A stretch of DNA of 64,000 bases, from the NCBI GenBank assembly GCA_024220505.1, contig JAKZZE010000012.1, positions 1,550,001 to 1,614,000 of the forward strand. Direction: 5' to 3'. Source of the stretch: Rhizopus arrhizus (taxonomy: Eukaryota; Mucoromycota; Mucoromycetes; Mucorales; Rhizopodaceae). The notes beneath the pieces are model-generated. The model searched no databases. It was not told the DNA's origin and saw only the letters and a program-made list of their open reading frames with translations. Each line of letters begins with the position of its first letter. The first letter of the stretch is position 1. Position numbers and translations under genes: made by a program. Shown in pieces: positions 12,426-22,209 of this stretch.

Positions 12426-13707
12426 GATTAAATTTTTTTTTTATTATTATTTCGCAATAACCCATGTGAGCACATAATAATATGAATATTGGATTGCCCG
12501 GGTCAGATCAAAGGGGAGTATAAAAGAAACTAAAAACCTTTTGCTAGTCAAAAGGGAAAAAAGAGAAAGAAGGGGAGAGGAAAAAGAAAATGTATCTTCA
12601 AATACTAGATCAATTGTTGCATATCCAAGCTACCAACTTGGTACCAAGTTGGGGAGATTCAGGAGGGAGTTTACCATGATGCATATAGTCGAGTTCGAAT
12701 AAGATTTGGCAGATAGCAGGCCATCGAACGGTCCAAGCAGAATTTGTAGAGTGCGCATTAGGAGACATGAGTTTCTTGCGTTTGTTGGGTAGTTGATTCA
12801 ACAGAAACGACAGAGGGTCGGTTTCAGTACGAGGCATTTGTAAACGACGGTGCATATGTAGACATTCTGTGGCATGGAAACGAGTGAGCATGACATTGGG
12901 ATGGTAGATACACGGCTGTGGTATACCACCAGGTAACCAACCAAGACGCCAGCGTATGACTCGGCTGCGTTCAGCATAGGTCATCGGTAGCCAGAGAATC
13001 GGATCTAGACCCAGATTTGGGCGGCAAACAGAGAAGAGGACTGAATTAGACGTGCTACGCCTTGTATCAAGGTTGTCTTCAAGATATGTTTTGTAGATAG
13101 CCTTGAAAGTGGAGGAGTTAAGTTCATCAGGATCATGGGAAGCAGTACACCGTTGCCATACAGTCGTCTTCGAAAGTTTATACCATTGAGAGCGACTAGC
13201 TGAGGTACGCAGATAAGGCAAATACTGAGATAAGAGAGTATCGTCGGGAGCATCAACTGATCGAAGCAGGAACTTGGCTTGTAATTTTTGAACACGTTCC
13301 TTCAATGTTGGCAGGTTTACTAGATGCAGCATCACCTTGATCGATGAGCGAGATCCTCCGCCGAATATCCGTCGAATGCATTGTGTTTGGCAAGCATCCA
13401 GTTTTTGTAACTGATGGGCGGGGGCAGTGCTAATAGCGAGGCCATATTCAAGCTGGGAGCGGACAATTTGCGTATAGAAACGTACAGAGAGGAGACGATC
13501 GAAGCCTTTATTGTTAACACCAATGGTTGTCATTTGATTCATGGTCTGGAGGGCTTTGTTCACATTAGCTTGGATAAGCTGAGCGGTATTCAAATAACCA
13601 CCAGGATTAATGGGGATGCCTAAGTAGGAGAAGATGCCTTGACGCGGGATTGTAGTACCATACAAGGAATATGCTTGCGTATCCGAGGAAGGGGCTAGGA
13701 TGGCACA
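12426..13707 (-). mobile_element. 5-prime-truncated LINE insertion with 14-bp target duplication
   Basis: The insertion is bounded by TATAGATCATATAC at 12412-12425 and again at 13708-13721, a perfect 14-bp target-site duplication. On the reverse strand it ends in an A-rich tail (T run at about 12431-12442). It encodes an open 351-residue C-terminal part of a LINE polymerase protein (12610-13665). That segment includes YLGIPINPGGYLN and LEYGLAIS, plus a C-terminal Cys/His region (CIYHPN, RFHATECLHMHRRL). The reading frame stays open up to the 5-prime breakpoint (APSSDTQAYSLYG). The catalytic RT domain and endonuclease are lost by 5-prime truncation. The intact frame and perfect duplication suggest a recent event. 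Confidence 0.88.
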
Positions 13708-13718
13708 TATAGATCATA

Positions 13719-13822
13719 TACACTATTTCCAGAAATCAAAATCGCATTTTGTAAAGTTTTATAATACAATTTATATGCAATTGCGACAGGTCACGGCGAC
13801 TTTAATATCTGGAAATAGTGTA
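13719..13822. mobile_element. 104-bp palindromic MITE
   Basis: TACACTATTTCCAGA begins and its inverted form ends this 104-bp unit; the arms match at about 24 of 27 positions. The centre (TTATAATACAATTTATATGC) resembles that of the element at 28786-28886. It carries TA at both ends. Its right TA coincides with the first TA of the larger TIR element. The LINE target duplication overlaps its left end, so the LINE arrived later. Confidence 0.75.
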
Positions 13823-14009
13823 CACCATTTTGCCAAAATGATGTCGCAAGAAAATAATTGTAATGTCTCACTTGGAAAAAAAGCAGTGTCTTATGTTTTT
13901 AGAAAAGAGTGTTGTACAATTCAAAAAAATAGTGTCGCATTTAAAAATAAAGCAGTATCGTGCTTTTCAAAAAAAATATGTCGCATATATAATTGTTCAT
14001 TAAATAGGA
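13821..14009. repeat. Left terminal inverted repeat with GTGTCGCA iterations
   Basis: This arm pairs with 17435-17602. Within it GTGTC/GTGTTG/ATGTCGCA-type motifs recur every 20-26 bp, separated by A-rich runs. Iterated motifs of this kind are typical of transposase-binding arms. Confidence 0.85.
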
Positions 14010-14475
14010 TGGCTTGCAAGGCAGTCATCAAAACGTTTAACGGAGTAGCGTGCAAACCCTTCAAAAGGTGGCTGGGGAACTTGGTTGCTAGCATCTGCAA
14101 TTATTTCAGGAATAGTATCTTTTCTAAGTATGAACTCTCTTTTCACACTACTCTTAACAACAGCCCAAAATCGTTCTATTGGGTTGAGTTCTGAAGAGTA
14201 CGGTGGCAAGCAAATGCACTTGTAACCGCACTCTTCAATCATCTCACCAATTATTTTGCTTGTATGTATGGGAGCATTATCCATAATCAGATAATGTCCT
14301 TTCATTTCAGGAAACGTGTCCATCTCAGCAAGAATGTCTTTGATGAAATTGACATAATGATTGGTCACTGTGCCCTTTGTTTGCTGCTTTTTGTCACCAG
14401 CTAGCTTTCTTTTCTTTGAGAATGGTATGGGCTTTCTCAAGCTGATCTTGATGATGCCTTTAACAGAGCACAGTA
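14000..14475 (-). pseudogene. Truncated Tc1/mariner DDE transposase
   Basis: The reverse-strand frame reads GIIKISLRKPIPFSKKRK, then YLIMDNAPIHTSK (second catalytic Asp) and LPPYSSELNPIERFW (final catalytic position), and ends at 14000 inside the left inverted repeat. The N-terminal HTH and the first catalytic Asp are missing; homology stops at about 14475. The retained part has no internal stop. It belongs to the TIR element around it and is inferred to be the remains of its own transposase. Confidence 0.82.
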
Positions 14476-14779
14476 CTTAAGCACAAATTAGAGTAGCGAT
14501 ACTCACAAACAGAAAGTGCCGGGTAATTAGTAATTGCCGCACAATCAGTTGGATTGAGCCGTAAGTTCTCGAGTCAGCTTCAAGAGCAGGCAAGAAATCT
14601 CAAGTCAGAAGTAAATATACTGCCAGAAGTACAACAACATTATAAGAGGCACAGGAAAGAGACATGTTATAAATTGAGTTTTGTTATGCTAATATGTAGA
14701 AGTACACAGAGCTCTCACAAATATACATACCACCACTGCTACAAGTAATTAGCAAATGCTTCACTAAATCATCAATAAA
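14476..14779. other. Spacer between transposase relic and cargo gene
   Basis: No coding pattern was recognised. The segment replaces the expected N-terminal transposase coding region. Confidence 0.4.
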
Positions 14780-16974
14780 CTAAAAATCAATTGTGGCCTT
14801 CATATTTTTCGGCTTGTGGTAATTAATAATATCATCAAGGTTTGCGTTGCTTGAAGCTCTTCTTTTGCTCTCCCCTTTACCAAAACATCGAAGATGGTAG
14901 AAGTGATCAACCTTCTTCAGTTCATCAAGGCTCATTATAAATCCCGGGAAGTCCTTCAGTGACATCGGCAACTTAAACACCTTCAGTTCTACTATAACAA
15001 CAGCGCCTTCGACCCGATTAAAACACTCATATACATATACGCCAGACCCTATATTGCGATATAACGTTAAGTCATACCAGAAAAGTAGAATTTGCATCAA
15101 GTTTCATTTTACCAATTACTTGCATCAACAAAATGCACTTCGAATTATGTTCCTCAAGCGCGTTCATGCCAAATAATGACAGTCGTAGAAAGACTTCATG
15201 CGTTTTAACAGTGTCTTTCTTTTTATAATCTGCTTTGGCTTCAACAAAACCAAAGTAACCATCGAGTCTTCTTCCTTCTAAAGCGACGCAGCCAGCATCA
15301 GGGCGTTCCTCATAGTTCTGCAATACATTACGATTCAACCTAATTATTGAATGAAGAGTTAATATCTTTATTGCTAGTCAAGTATATTATATTATAAATA
15401 TCTTTACCAGATAAACAACTTGCCATGGCCAGGATCATGTAGCAGAGGACTGAAAATAGGATCTGCATAGTTCACTATCAACTCTTGCTCTTCAATGTCA
15501 TGTTCTTTAATTTCTTCATTCCGCAGCTTATTTAAGCTAGAAAATAAAAACCATTGCTTGTTAGTAGTATATTGCATTTCCTAAAACTTACGTGTATTAC
15601 GTATGGGTTAATCATGATATCTATGACCTTTATGTCCTGTTTGTTGGCTTTTTTGTAAAGGTCAAACAAGGAAATCTTTGACTCGTCCCTATTACTCATG
15701 CCACCCTAAACAAAGAAAACTTAATTAGATACTATCAGGAATTGCTCTTTTATTCATGGCTGTCTCACCCTGAATATCTGTATTATCTCCATAAAAATCG
15801 AGTTTTCTATTTTGGGACTGGATTCGAACTCCTCCAATAACTCATCATTTATCATTGAAAAGTCTATTTAAGGGTATGTGTGGTTTTTCTTCAAAAGTAC
15901 AATATTATACAAAGAGCTATCAAAGTATATTAAAATCGTGCTTTCAAATGTGTAAGGATAGAATGACTTACAGTATCTGAAATAAATCCCCGTTAATGAA
16001 TAATCTTTTCTTTTTAGCTATTTTGAAAGACTTTTCTTGGAACTCCCTAAACCGCTTAAAACACTCTAGGGTATTCTCATTAATTAGAATTGTACTTTTG
16101 AATTCTTCATCTTCGGCTAATACAAAAAGCAGCTTCTCTGTATTTTCTTCCTCTACATTGCTGCTAGACACTACATTATCATTTATAATATTGGGATTAT
16201 GATTAACAGCAGTGTCATTTGCATCTCATCTGCCTGTATTTGCCCCCTTCCTTGTCCAACGACGAGGTCTCTTCTGTGTTGGTTTCATTGCCCTTGACAG
16301 ACGACACGATCATCTGTGGTGATCTGAACGCACGTCTTGGTGCACTAACGGGTGATTCCGTTGCCAATGCTCGAGGTTCGCTGCTGCTTCGCTGGTGTGA
16401 AGAACATGGTCTCTCTATTCTGAACTCGACTCTCGCTCCTGGGGTGCCTATCTTCTTGTCCTTTCGTGGTGGTCAAGTCAAGCTTCAGCAGCACTAGTAT
16501 TAGGAGCAAGTTCAGTAGGGTGTGAAATAGCAGCATTGGAAGTATCAGCATATAATGGATCAGCAGGCTGAATAGGATTACGAACGGCATTTGCTTCAAT
16601 AGGAGTTTTCTATAGAGCAAAAAAAAAATATTTATTCAAAGTATCCCGAATCTTCTTGCAATTTACCTTCAATAAATTGACCACATTCTTACCACCAGCT
16701 TTCAATATAGCAGCTGAGACGCGGCTTGTTTGAATGTTTACAGTTCTTTGTACCTGGGTCTCTGTCCATGCTTCTTCTATGTCTAATTTGATGTCTGGGC
16801 ATCTCTTTCGATTGGGATGTTTAGATCTGAATTCTGCTACAAATTTTTTTGCAGATTTTTTGTAGCATCATTTGCTTTATCAAATTGGCGGATATAAGCG
16901 TTTACGAGACTTTGGTTTGCATCAACGTATGCTTTCAAGGTAGTTCGACCAGGAGTTTCCATGTAATCGGTCAT
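14780..16974 (-). pseudogene. Transposon cargo gene with PD-(D/E)XK nuclease-like signature, disrupted
   Basis: A multi-exon reverse-strand gene begins at the ATG at 16974 (MTDYMETPGRTTLKAYVDAN). It passes through a basic segment (FRSKHPNRKRCPDIKLDIEE), a Ser/Asn-rich linker and acidic exons (LLFVLAEDEEFKSTILINEN). It ends at 14780. The exon at 15072-15338 contains RPDAGCVALEGRRL, then GYFGFVEAKADYKKKDT. That is P-D, 18 residues, then E-A-K, as in PD-(D/E)XK nuclease folds, followed by a predicted helix THEVFLRLSLFGMNAL. The next exon continues with VYVYECFNRVEGAVVIVELK and FKLPMSLKDFPGF. I recall similar Mucorales proteins of unknown role. A 279-bp LINE fragment interrupts it. Nuclease activity is inference. 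Confidence 0.6.
16213..16491 (+). mobile_element. LINE endonuclease-domain fragment inside the cargo gene
   Basis: The plus strand encodes DDTIICGDLNARLGALTGDS followed by GLSILNSTL, the exonuclease-endonuclease-phosphatase core of a LINE. Only this internal part is present, with no poly-A end. CAGCAG occurs at both edges (16207-16212 and 16486-16491). Removing one copy plus the insert restores the cargo reading frame (NTSAAVNHNP). Confidence 0.75.
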
Positions 16975-17434
16975 ACTTTAGGCGTTATACAGGATTAGAA
17001 TTTTAGCCACGTCTAATTTCAGGGAAGCATTACTTACTCTTGTAAATATCTGACATTTAGCAATACTTTAAAATAGAGAGATTTGAAATAGCAGATTTTA
17101 AATTTTACACATGATGACGACACTAAATTACAGGTATTTTTCATTTGAACGAAAAACATTTCTTTTTGCTATAAACAACAGCTCAATGAAACATATTGAT
17201 TATAATACGATAAAAAAACCCCAAACTTTCCAACTCTAAATAGTATCAGCAGTAGTAGATTGGTAGCTCCTGACTCTCCTAATCATTTGATTTAATGGCT
17301 TGGAAGCTGCTTTTTTTTTGTAATAAATTATTTATTTATTTACAAATAAAGAAAGTCACACGTCGTAATGAGAGGTATGCTTTTAGTGAGGATTGATACG
17401 ATGGAAATGAGGAAGTAATTTTAAAAGAGATGGT

Positions 17435-17602
17435 CGTCCTATTTAATGAACAATTATACATGCGACATATTTTTTTTGAAAAGCACGACACTATTTTCTT
17501 GAATTGTGCAACATTCTTTTCTAAAAACATACGACACTGTTTTCTTTAAAGTGCGACGCTTTAATTTGTTTTTCTTGCGACATCATTTTGGCAAAAGGTG
17601 TA
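17435..17602. repeat. Right terminal inverted repeat
   Basis: This arm is the inverted partner of 13821-14009, ending GCGACATCATTTTGGCAAAA then GGTGTA. It has one fewer internal GTGTCGCA-type unit than the left arm. Confidence 0.85.
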
Positions 17603-17616
17603 ATTAAGTACAAATT

Positions 17617-17781
17617 AAGCAATAAATGACCGTTGCCAGTATCAAATTTCGCAGGGATTACAAAACAAAATAACAAAAATGAACAAACCCCCCTCGATTA
17701 TAATTTATTTAATGCTTACAATGGTGTACGCCTTGCGGCACCGGAATAAAATCCTCCTTTTACAAAAAAGCAATAAATGAC
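17617..17781 (+). mobile_element. Severely truncated LINE insertion (first of a tandem pair)
   Basis: The target duplication AAGCAATAAATGAC stands at 17617-17630 and 17768-17781. Between them lie only about 137 bp, equal to the 3-prime end of the next LINE copy (from GTTGCCAGTATCAAA to TTTTACAAAAA). It is a 5-prime-truncated copy in the same orientation. Confidence 0.85.
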
Positions 17782-18734
17782 CGGATCCTTTTCGCTTTAA
17801 GAACAAGAACTACTTTAGACAGCTTCAACTATGTCGTATACAGGAAACCACCTTCTTCCAGCGGTTCAAATGCCCACACAATTCGATCCACATGATCTCG
17901 TCAGTACTACCACTTCCTGCACTTACGGAAACAGACTTTGACAACATCCTAGATTCAATTTTACCAGACGGAACACCTATTGCTTCTTTGAATACAAAAT
18001 GGTTTCGTGAATCTCAACTCTCCCACTTATCCACGTTGCCAACAGCATATCCACGTGCAAGCCCTCTTGCCTGGCGCCGATTCTGGAAGGCATCTTTCCC
18101 ACACAGAGCCCATACACTACTCTGGAGACTTTATCATCACAAAATGCCGTGTAAGGAACGTCTTCACCAGCTAATCCCAAACCGATTTCCAGACCCTGGT
18201 TGTGTATATTGTGGCGGTATCGACTCTGAAGAACACTTTGTCTGGTCTTGTCCTTTCAAACATGAAATCTGGCAAACAATTGCTTCTCGCTTTTTCGTTG
18301 ACCCTGCCAAGTTGACTTACAGCATCATTCAACTCCCTTCTTCCTCTGGCATTGAAGTCGCTCCTTCACTTTCGGTGACCTACTTGGATATCATAGCTTC
18401 TGTGCTGCTCTCTTTATGGCAACTTCACTGGAAATTTATTTTCGATGAATATCAATTCTGGCCTCAAGAAGTAGTAGCAAGAGCCACTAGACAAATCCTC
18501 AAGATTCACAAAGAAAACAGTAGTCGATCACTACACAGCTAATCCATAAGTTTCTGCTCAGTTCTCTACCTCAGATTTTGTTGCCAGTATCAAACTTCGC
18601 ACGGATTACAAAACAAAATAACAAAAATGAACAAACCCCCCTCGATTATAATTTATTTATTGCTTACAATGGTGTACGCCTTGCGGCACCGGAATAAAAT
18701 CCTCCTTTTACAAAAAAAAAAAGCAATAAATGAC
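17768..18734 (+). mobile_element. Truncated LINE insertion with zf-RVT C-terminus (second of pair)
   Basis: The insert is flanked by AAGCAATAAATGAC (17768-17781 and 18721-18734) and ends in an A tail. A 216-codon open frame (17892-18542) encodes the zinc-binding C-terminus of a LINE polymerase: ASPLAWRRFWKASFPHRAHT, then CVYCGGIDSEEHFVWSC (a CCHC set), then a C-terminal helix region. RT and endonuclease are lost by truncation. The 3-prime UTR (18581-18720) is nearly identical to the copy just upstream. Confidence 0.88.
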
Positions 18735-18757
18735 AATGATAAATTACAAGATTTATT

Positions 18758-21396
18758 CTACATTGAATGAAGAAATTCCTTTACACTTGGAGCCACACTC
18801 TTTGTCTTTAGCAATGTCTCCTTCCACTCTTGTTCAGGATCCGATAAAAACGTAATCGCACCCCCTCCTCCTACTGAAAGCTCATCATTGACCAACACAG
18901 CCGTTCGAATCACCACATTAAAATCTGCACTGCCATTCAATGAAAAGTAACCCAAGCATCCTGAATAAGCTCCTCGAGGTCGATGTCCCTCGAGTTCATC
19001 CAACAGTTGAACAGCGCGTAGTTTAGGTGCGCCTGTCATAGAACCGGGTGGAAAGCAACGTTGGAGGGCCTTGACACTGTTGACTTCTGGATAGAGTTGA
19101 CCTCGGATGGTTGAAACTAAATGATGTACTTTTTCATACGTCTCGACATGCATGAGTTTAGGGACATGAACACTGCTTGGCTCACAGACTTGAGCCAGAT
19201 CATTTCTAATCAAATCTACAATCTTTTTTTACAGATACTTTAGCCATGAAAAGAATTTTTTTAAAAAAAAAATTACCATCAAATTTTCAGCTCTTTCCTT
19301 AACATCTTGCCACAATTGCTGCTTTCTTTCTTCATCTCCACGTTGCCTTCTTTCCTCACATAGTGAACCTTGATCACACGTTCCTGCTTCACATATACAA
19401 CTCAACACACGGCTGATCGTACCCTTGATCGGCTTCATTTCTGATCTGTGATCTGCACTGACGCTCAAGAATCTTTCTGGACTCGAAGACATCAAACACA
19501 CACCGGGAAATTGAACCAAGGCCGAGAAGGGTGCAGGGTTATTTCTTCTGAGGTGCTTTGTGTAGAGTTCTTTGAAATTATTTATGTTGGGCAAGTTCAA
19601 TCTGAATCGTGTCGTCAAGCAAATCTCGTAAGCGTCACCTTCTTTAATGGATTGAATACACTGATCGATATTTTTGAGATAGTGATCGTGTTCTACATCA
19701 GGCACAAGATCCGTTAGCTGATGTTTAGGAGAACGAGGTGGTGTGGATATGATGGTGGTAGGCTTATGGTTGAATAATAGCTGGGTTTGGTGGTCCATCC
19801 ATGCCAGCGCTTGCTCTTCATGATGAAATCCGGCTTTATCCAACAAGGAGCCATCACCTTCATTCTTTGTCTGTACGAGACATGTCAGTGAGATGGTATG
19901 TCGGGTATGATCAAAAACGATAAATTTGTCTATAAACTGAAATGCTGCGTCTGGTTCTCCATGATGTGGGTATTGCTGTTCTGCAGGAGTGTGATATCCA
20001 TCTAGACTTTCACGCTTCATCTCGTACCCAAAGTAACCCACGAACCCTCCTTGAAACTGATCGGACGGCATCTTTTCGATTCGACCCACAAGTTCTGCGA
20101 GATAATCAAAAAATGTTACGGATAGCGTCTCTTGCCATTCCTGATCACGATGAGTTACTGTGAGCTGCTTTTGAAGGGTGGTATAGGAAAGCATAAAGGC
20201 CGGTTCGGTAGAGAGGATCGATTGTCGAGAATAAGGTGAGCTGATTCGGCTACTATCAAGCCAACACACTGGATTGCATCGTTCGGCCACCTCTCCGGGA
20301 TCTATCCAGTAATCTAGTGTCTTGACGATCGCTCGAAAGGCATGTGTTTGCTCCATCCTGTGTGTCTTGGGTAGTGCCGCCGAGTAAGATAATAATCGGG
20401 ATGATAGCGGCGCAGTTTTTACTGGCTGCTGATGCAACCACCTCAGGGTCTCTTTTTGAAAGTTCAACATCATTTGTTCACCATGTTCGGTCGATACAGA
20501 TTCTGGATGAAATTGAACGCCCCAGAGAGGTAAAGAACGATGCTGAAATGCCATGACAGTCACTTGCTGTGTATCTTGATCTTTTACATTATGGCTCAAA
20601 AAGTGATTACGATGGCTAGTGGTATCGGATAAAGGATGGTGATCTGCAATATAGTGTGCGTTTGAAAGTGCTTCTGTATCTGCTTCATTTTCAAAACAAT
20701 AACCAGTCAAGATAAGATCTTCTGGTAAGCCTATAGAGAGAGTATGCATAAGCACTTGTTCCTTAATGGACATGGTCTCACTTACTATCTTTGTCTACCA
20801 CCAATGAGTGGTATCGTACAGCCCAAAATGGAGAGGGACAGTCTGTTAATATGTCGTTCTTTGAAGGCAAGATGTGGACTTGGGACATTCGACCGTGCAT
20901 GATTCTTGGTGCATAAGTCACCTAGCATTTAACGTTAATCTACTGGTATACACACACATCATTTATCAATTACCTTTCCACCCAACAAGTGCCCGATGCC
21001 TTGATGCCCAAGACAGATGCCGAATATAGGTCTGTGATACTCGGATTGATTTGGATCTAATTGTGCCTGTAATAATTGTGTACAAATACCAAAATCCTAA
21101 AAGATGAGTGAGTAGTTTATTCTCCAATACAAGCAAATGTATTTACAGATTGTCTTTCTGGTCTTCCTGGGCCAGGCGAAATGATGATATTATCAAAATA
21201 AGGTAATACATCCACTACAAATTCATCCCTTATTAAAATCATGGATTAGTTTTATATGCATAACCTTATAAAATAAGTACCAAGTGAATTGATCATTTCG
21301 AATGACTACGATATGCGTTGTATATTTAAATAATTGTAATAAATTAAAAGTATATGAATCATAATTATCAATGATCAAAGTCTTTAAGCTTTCCAT
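18758..21396 (-). CDS. ABZ1: Aminodeoxychorismate synthase (fused PabA-PabB)
   Basis: This enzyme makes 4-amino-4-deoxychorismate from chorismate and glutamine for p-aminobenzoate and folate. The start (21396) reads MESLKTLIIDNYDSYTFNLL, the N-terminus of a class I glutamine amidotransferase. SPGPGRPERQSDFGIC and FGICLGHQGIGHLLGG (nucleophile Cys) follow. GVQFHPESVSTEHG supplies the His-Glu pair. The chorismate-binding half contains FVGYFGYEMK, SSSPERFL, MKPIKGTISR, CFPPGSMTGAPK and GGGGAITFLSD. The Lys in PIKGT is characteristic of ADC synthase rather than anthranilate synthase. Several short introns split the gene, including ones near 19215-19275, 20775-20940 and 21100-21300. The stop lies only about 25 bp from a LINE target duplication, so the insertions sit in its 3-prime flank. 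Confidence 0.93.
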
Positions 21397-21512
21397 TGTT
21401 TAATCAAAAACAAAAATAAAAATAAAAAAGATTTTATTTAAAAAAAGGTGTCAAATAAAAAAAATGATGGAAAGATGAAGAATATGATTGGTTAATCAAA
21501 ATCTGGTATTTT

Positions 21513-22097
21513 TTATTCCAACTTGTCTAAATGGTCAAGTCTTGTTAATACAATATTTTTACTTGTTTCTTCAATTTCGCCTGCTAAAAACACCTCATCC
21601 AATATAGCATAAACCTATACAACCAATCAATTTGGTCTCTGTTAACCAATGATAGCACTTACTTTATAGAAATTAAATACTAAATCCAATTCACATACAT
21701 TTCCAAAGAAAGCATCCAGCACTTCGACAAAAAAATGAATTGCCTCTAAATAAGATAATTCATTATCATTCGCATCCACACATATACAAAAGAACAGTCC
21801 TGCATATCTTCTATATACAATCTTGTAATTACGATACTAAAAATATTGTTAATTGCAATTCTTTCTCTTAACAAGTGCTTTCTAACCTCAACAAAGTTAC
21901 TTTGGTGTTTTTGGTCTCTGGGTGCAACTAGTCTATGTACTTCTCCTTTCAACTTCATCTTTTCCTCGTCTTCATATGGTACATACCATTTGGCTAATCG
22001 AGTTTTTCCCTGTCTATTTTGTACCAAGATGAATCGAAGCTAGTTGAAATGTCGTTAAATATAGAAATGATCACATTTGTATCCTGGTTCATACCAT
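21513..22097 (-). CDS. APS2: AP-2 adaptor complex sigma subunit
   Basis: The small chain of the clathrin AP-2 adaptor at the plasma membrane, about 142 residues, as expected for the family. After splicing it reads M, then [77 protein letters not shown] and [19 protein letters not shown]. It ends RLDHLDKLE. The first coding exon appears to be just the ATG (22095-22097), followed by a GT intron ending in AG before CTTCGATTC. Two further introns fall after SNFVE and after FNFYK. AP-1 and AP-3 sigma chains differ; the [16 protein letters not shown] block favours AP-2. Confidence 0.93.
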
Positions 22098-22209
22098 AAT
22101 GAGTGTATTGTATTATATAAATATGAAAATAAAAATAAAAAAAGTTTATTAATGAAAAAAGGAGGTGAAACATGTGTGGATGTGTGCGTTTTGCTTTAAT
22201 AATGGAGTT

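Larger units (their letters stand above)
13821..17602 (-). mobile_element. TIR-bounded composite mariner-like element (3.8 kb)
   Basis: The element is delimited by long inverted repeats: left 13821-14009 and right 17435-17602. Both begin TACACC then TTTTGCCAAAATGATGTCGC and are bordered by TA. Inside lie a truncated DDE transposase (14000-14475, reverse strand) and a multi-exon cargo gene (14780-16974, reverse strand) interrupted by a LINE fragment. The left arm carries an extra subrepeat of about 20 bp relative to the right. The transposase lacks its N-terminal two-thirds, so the element cannot move on its own. Confidence 0.75.
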
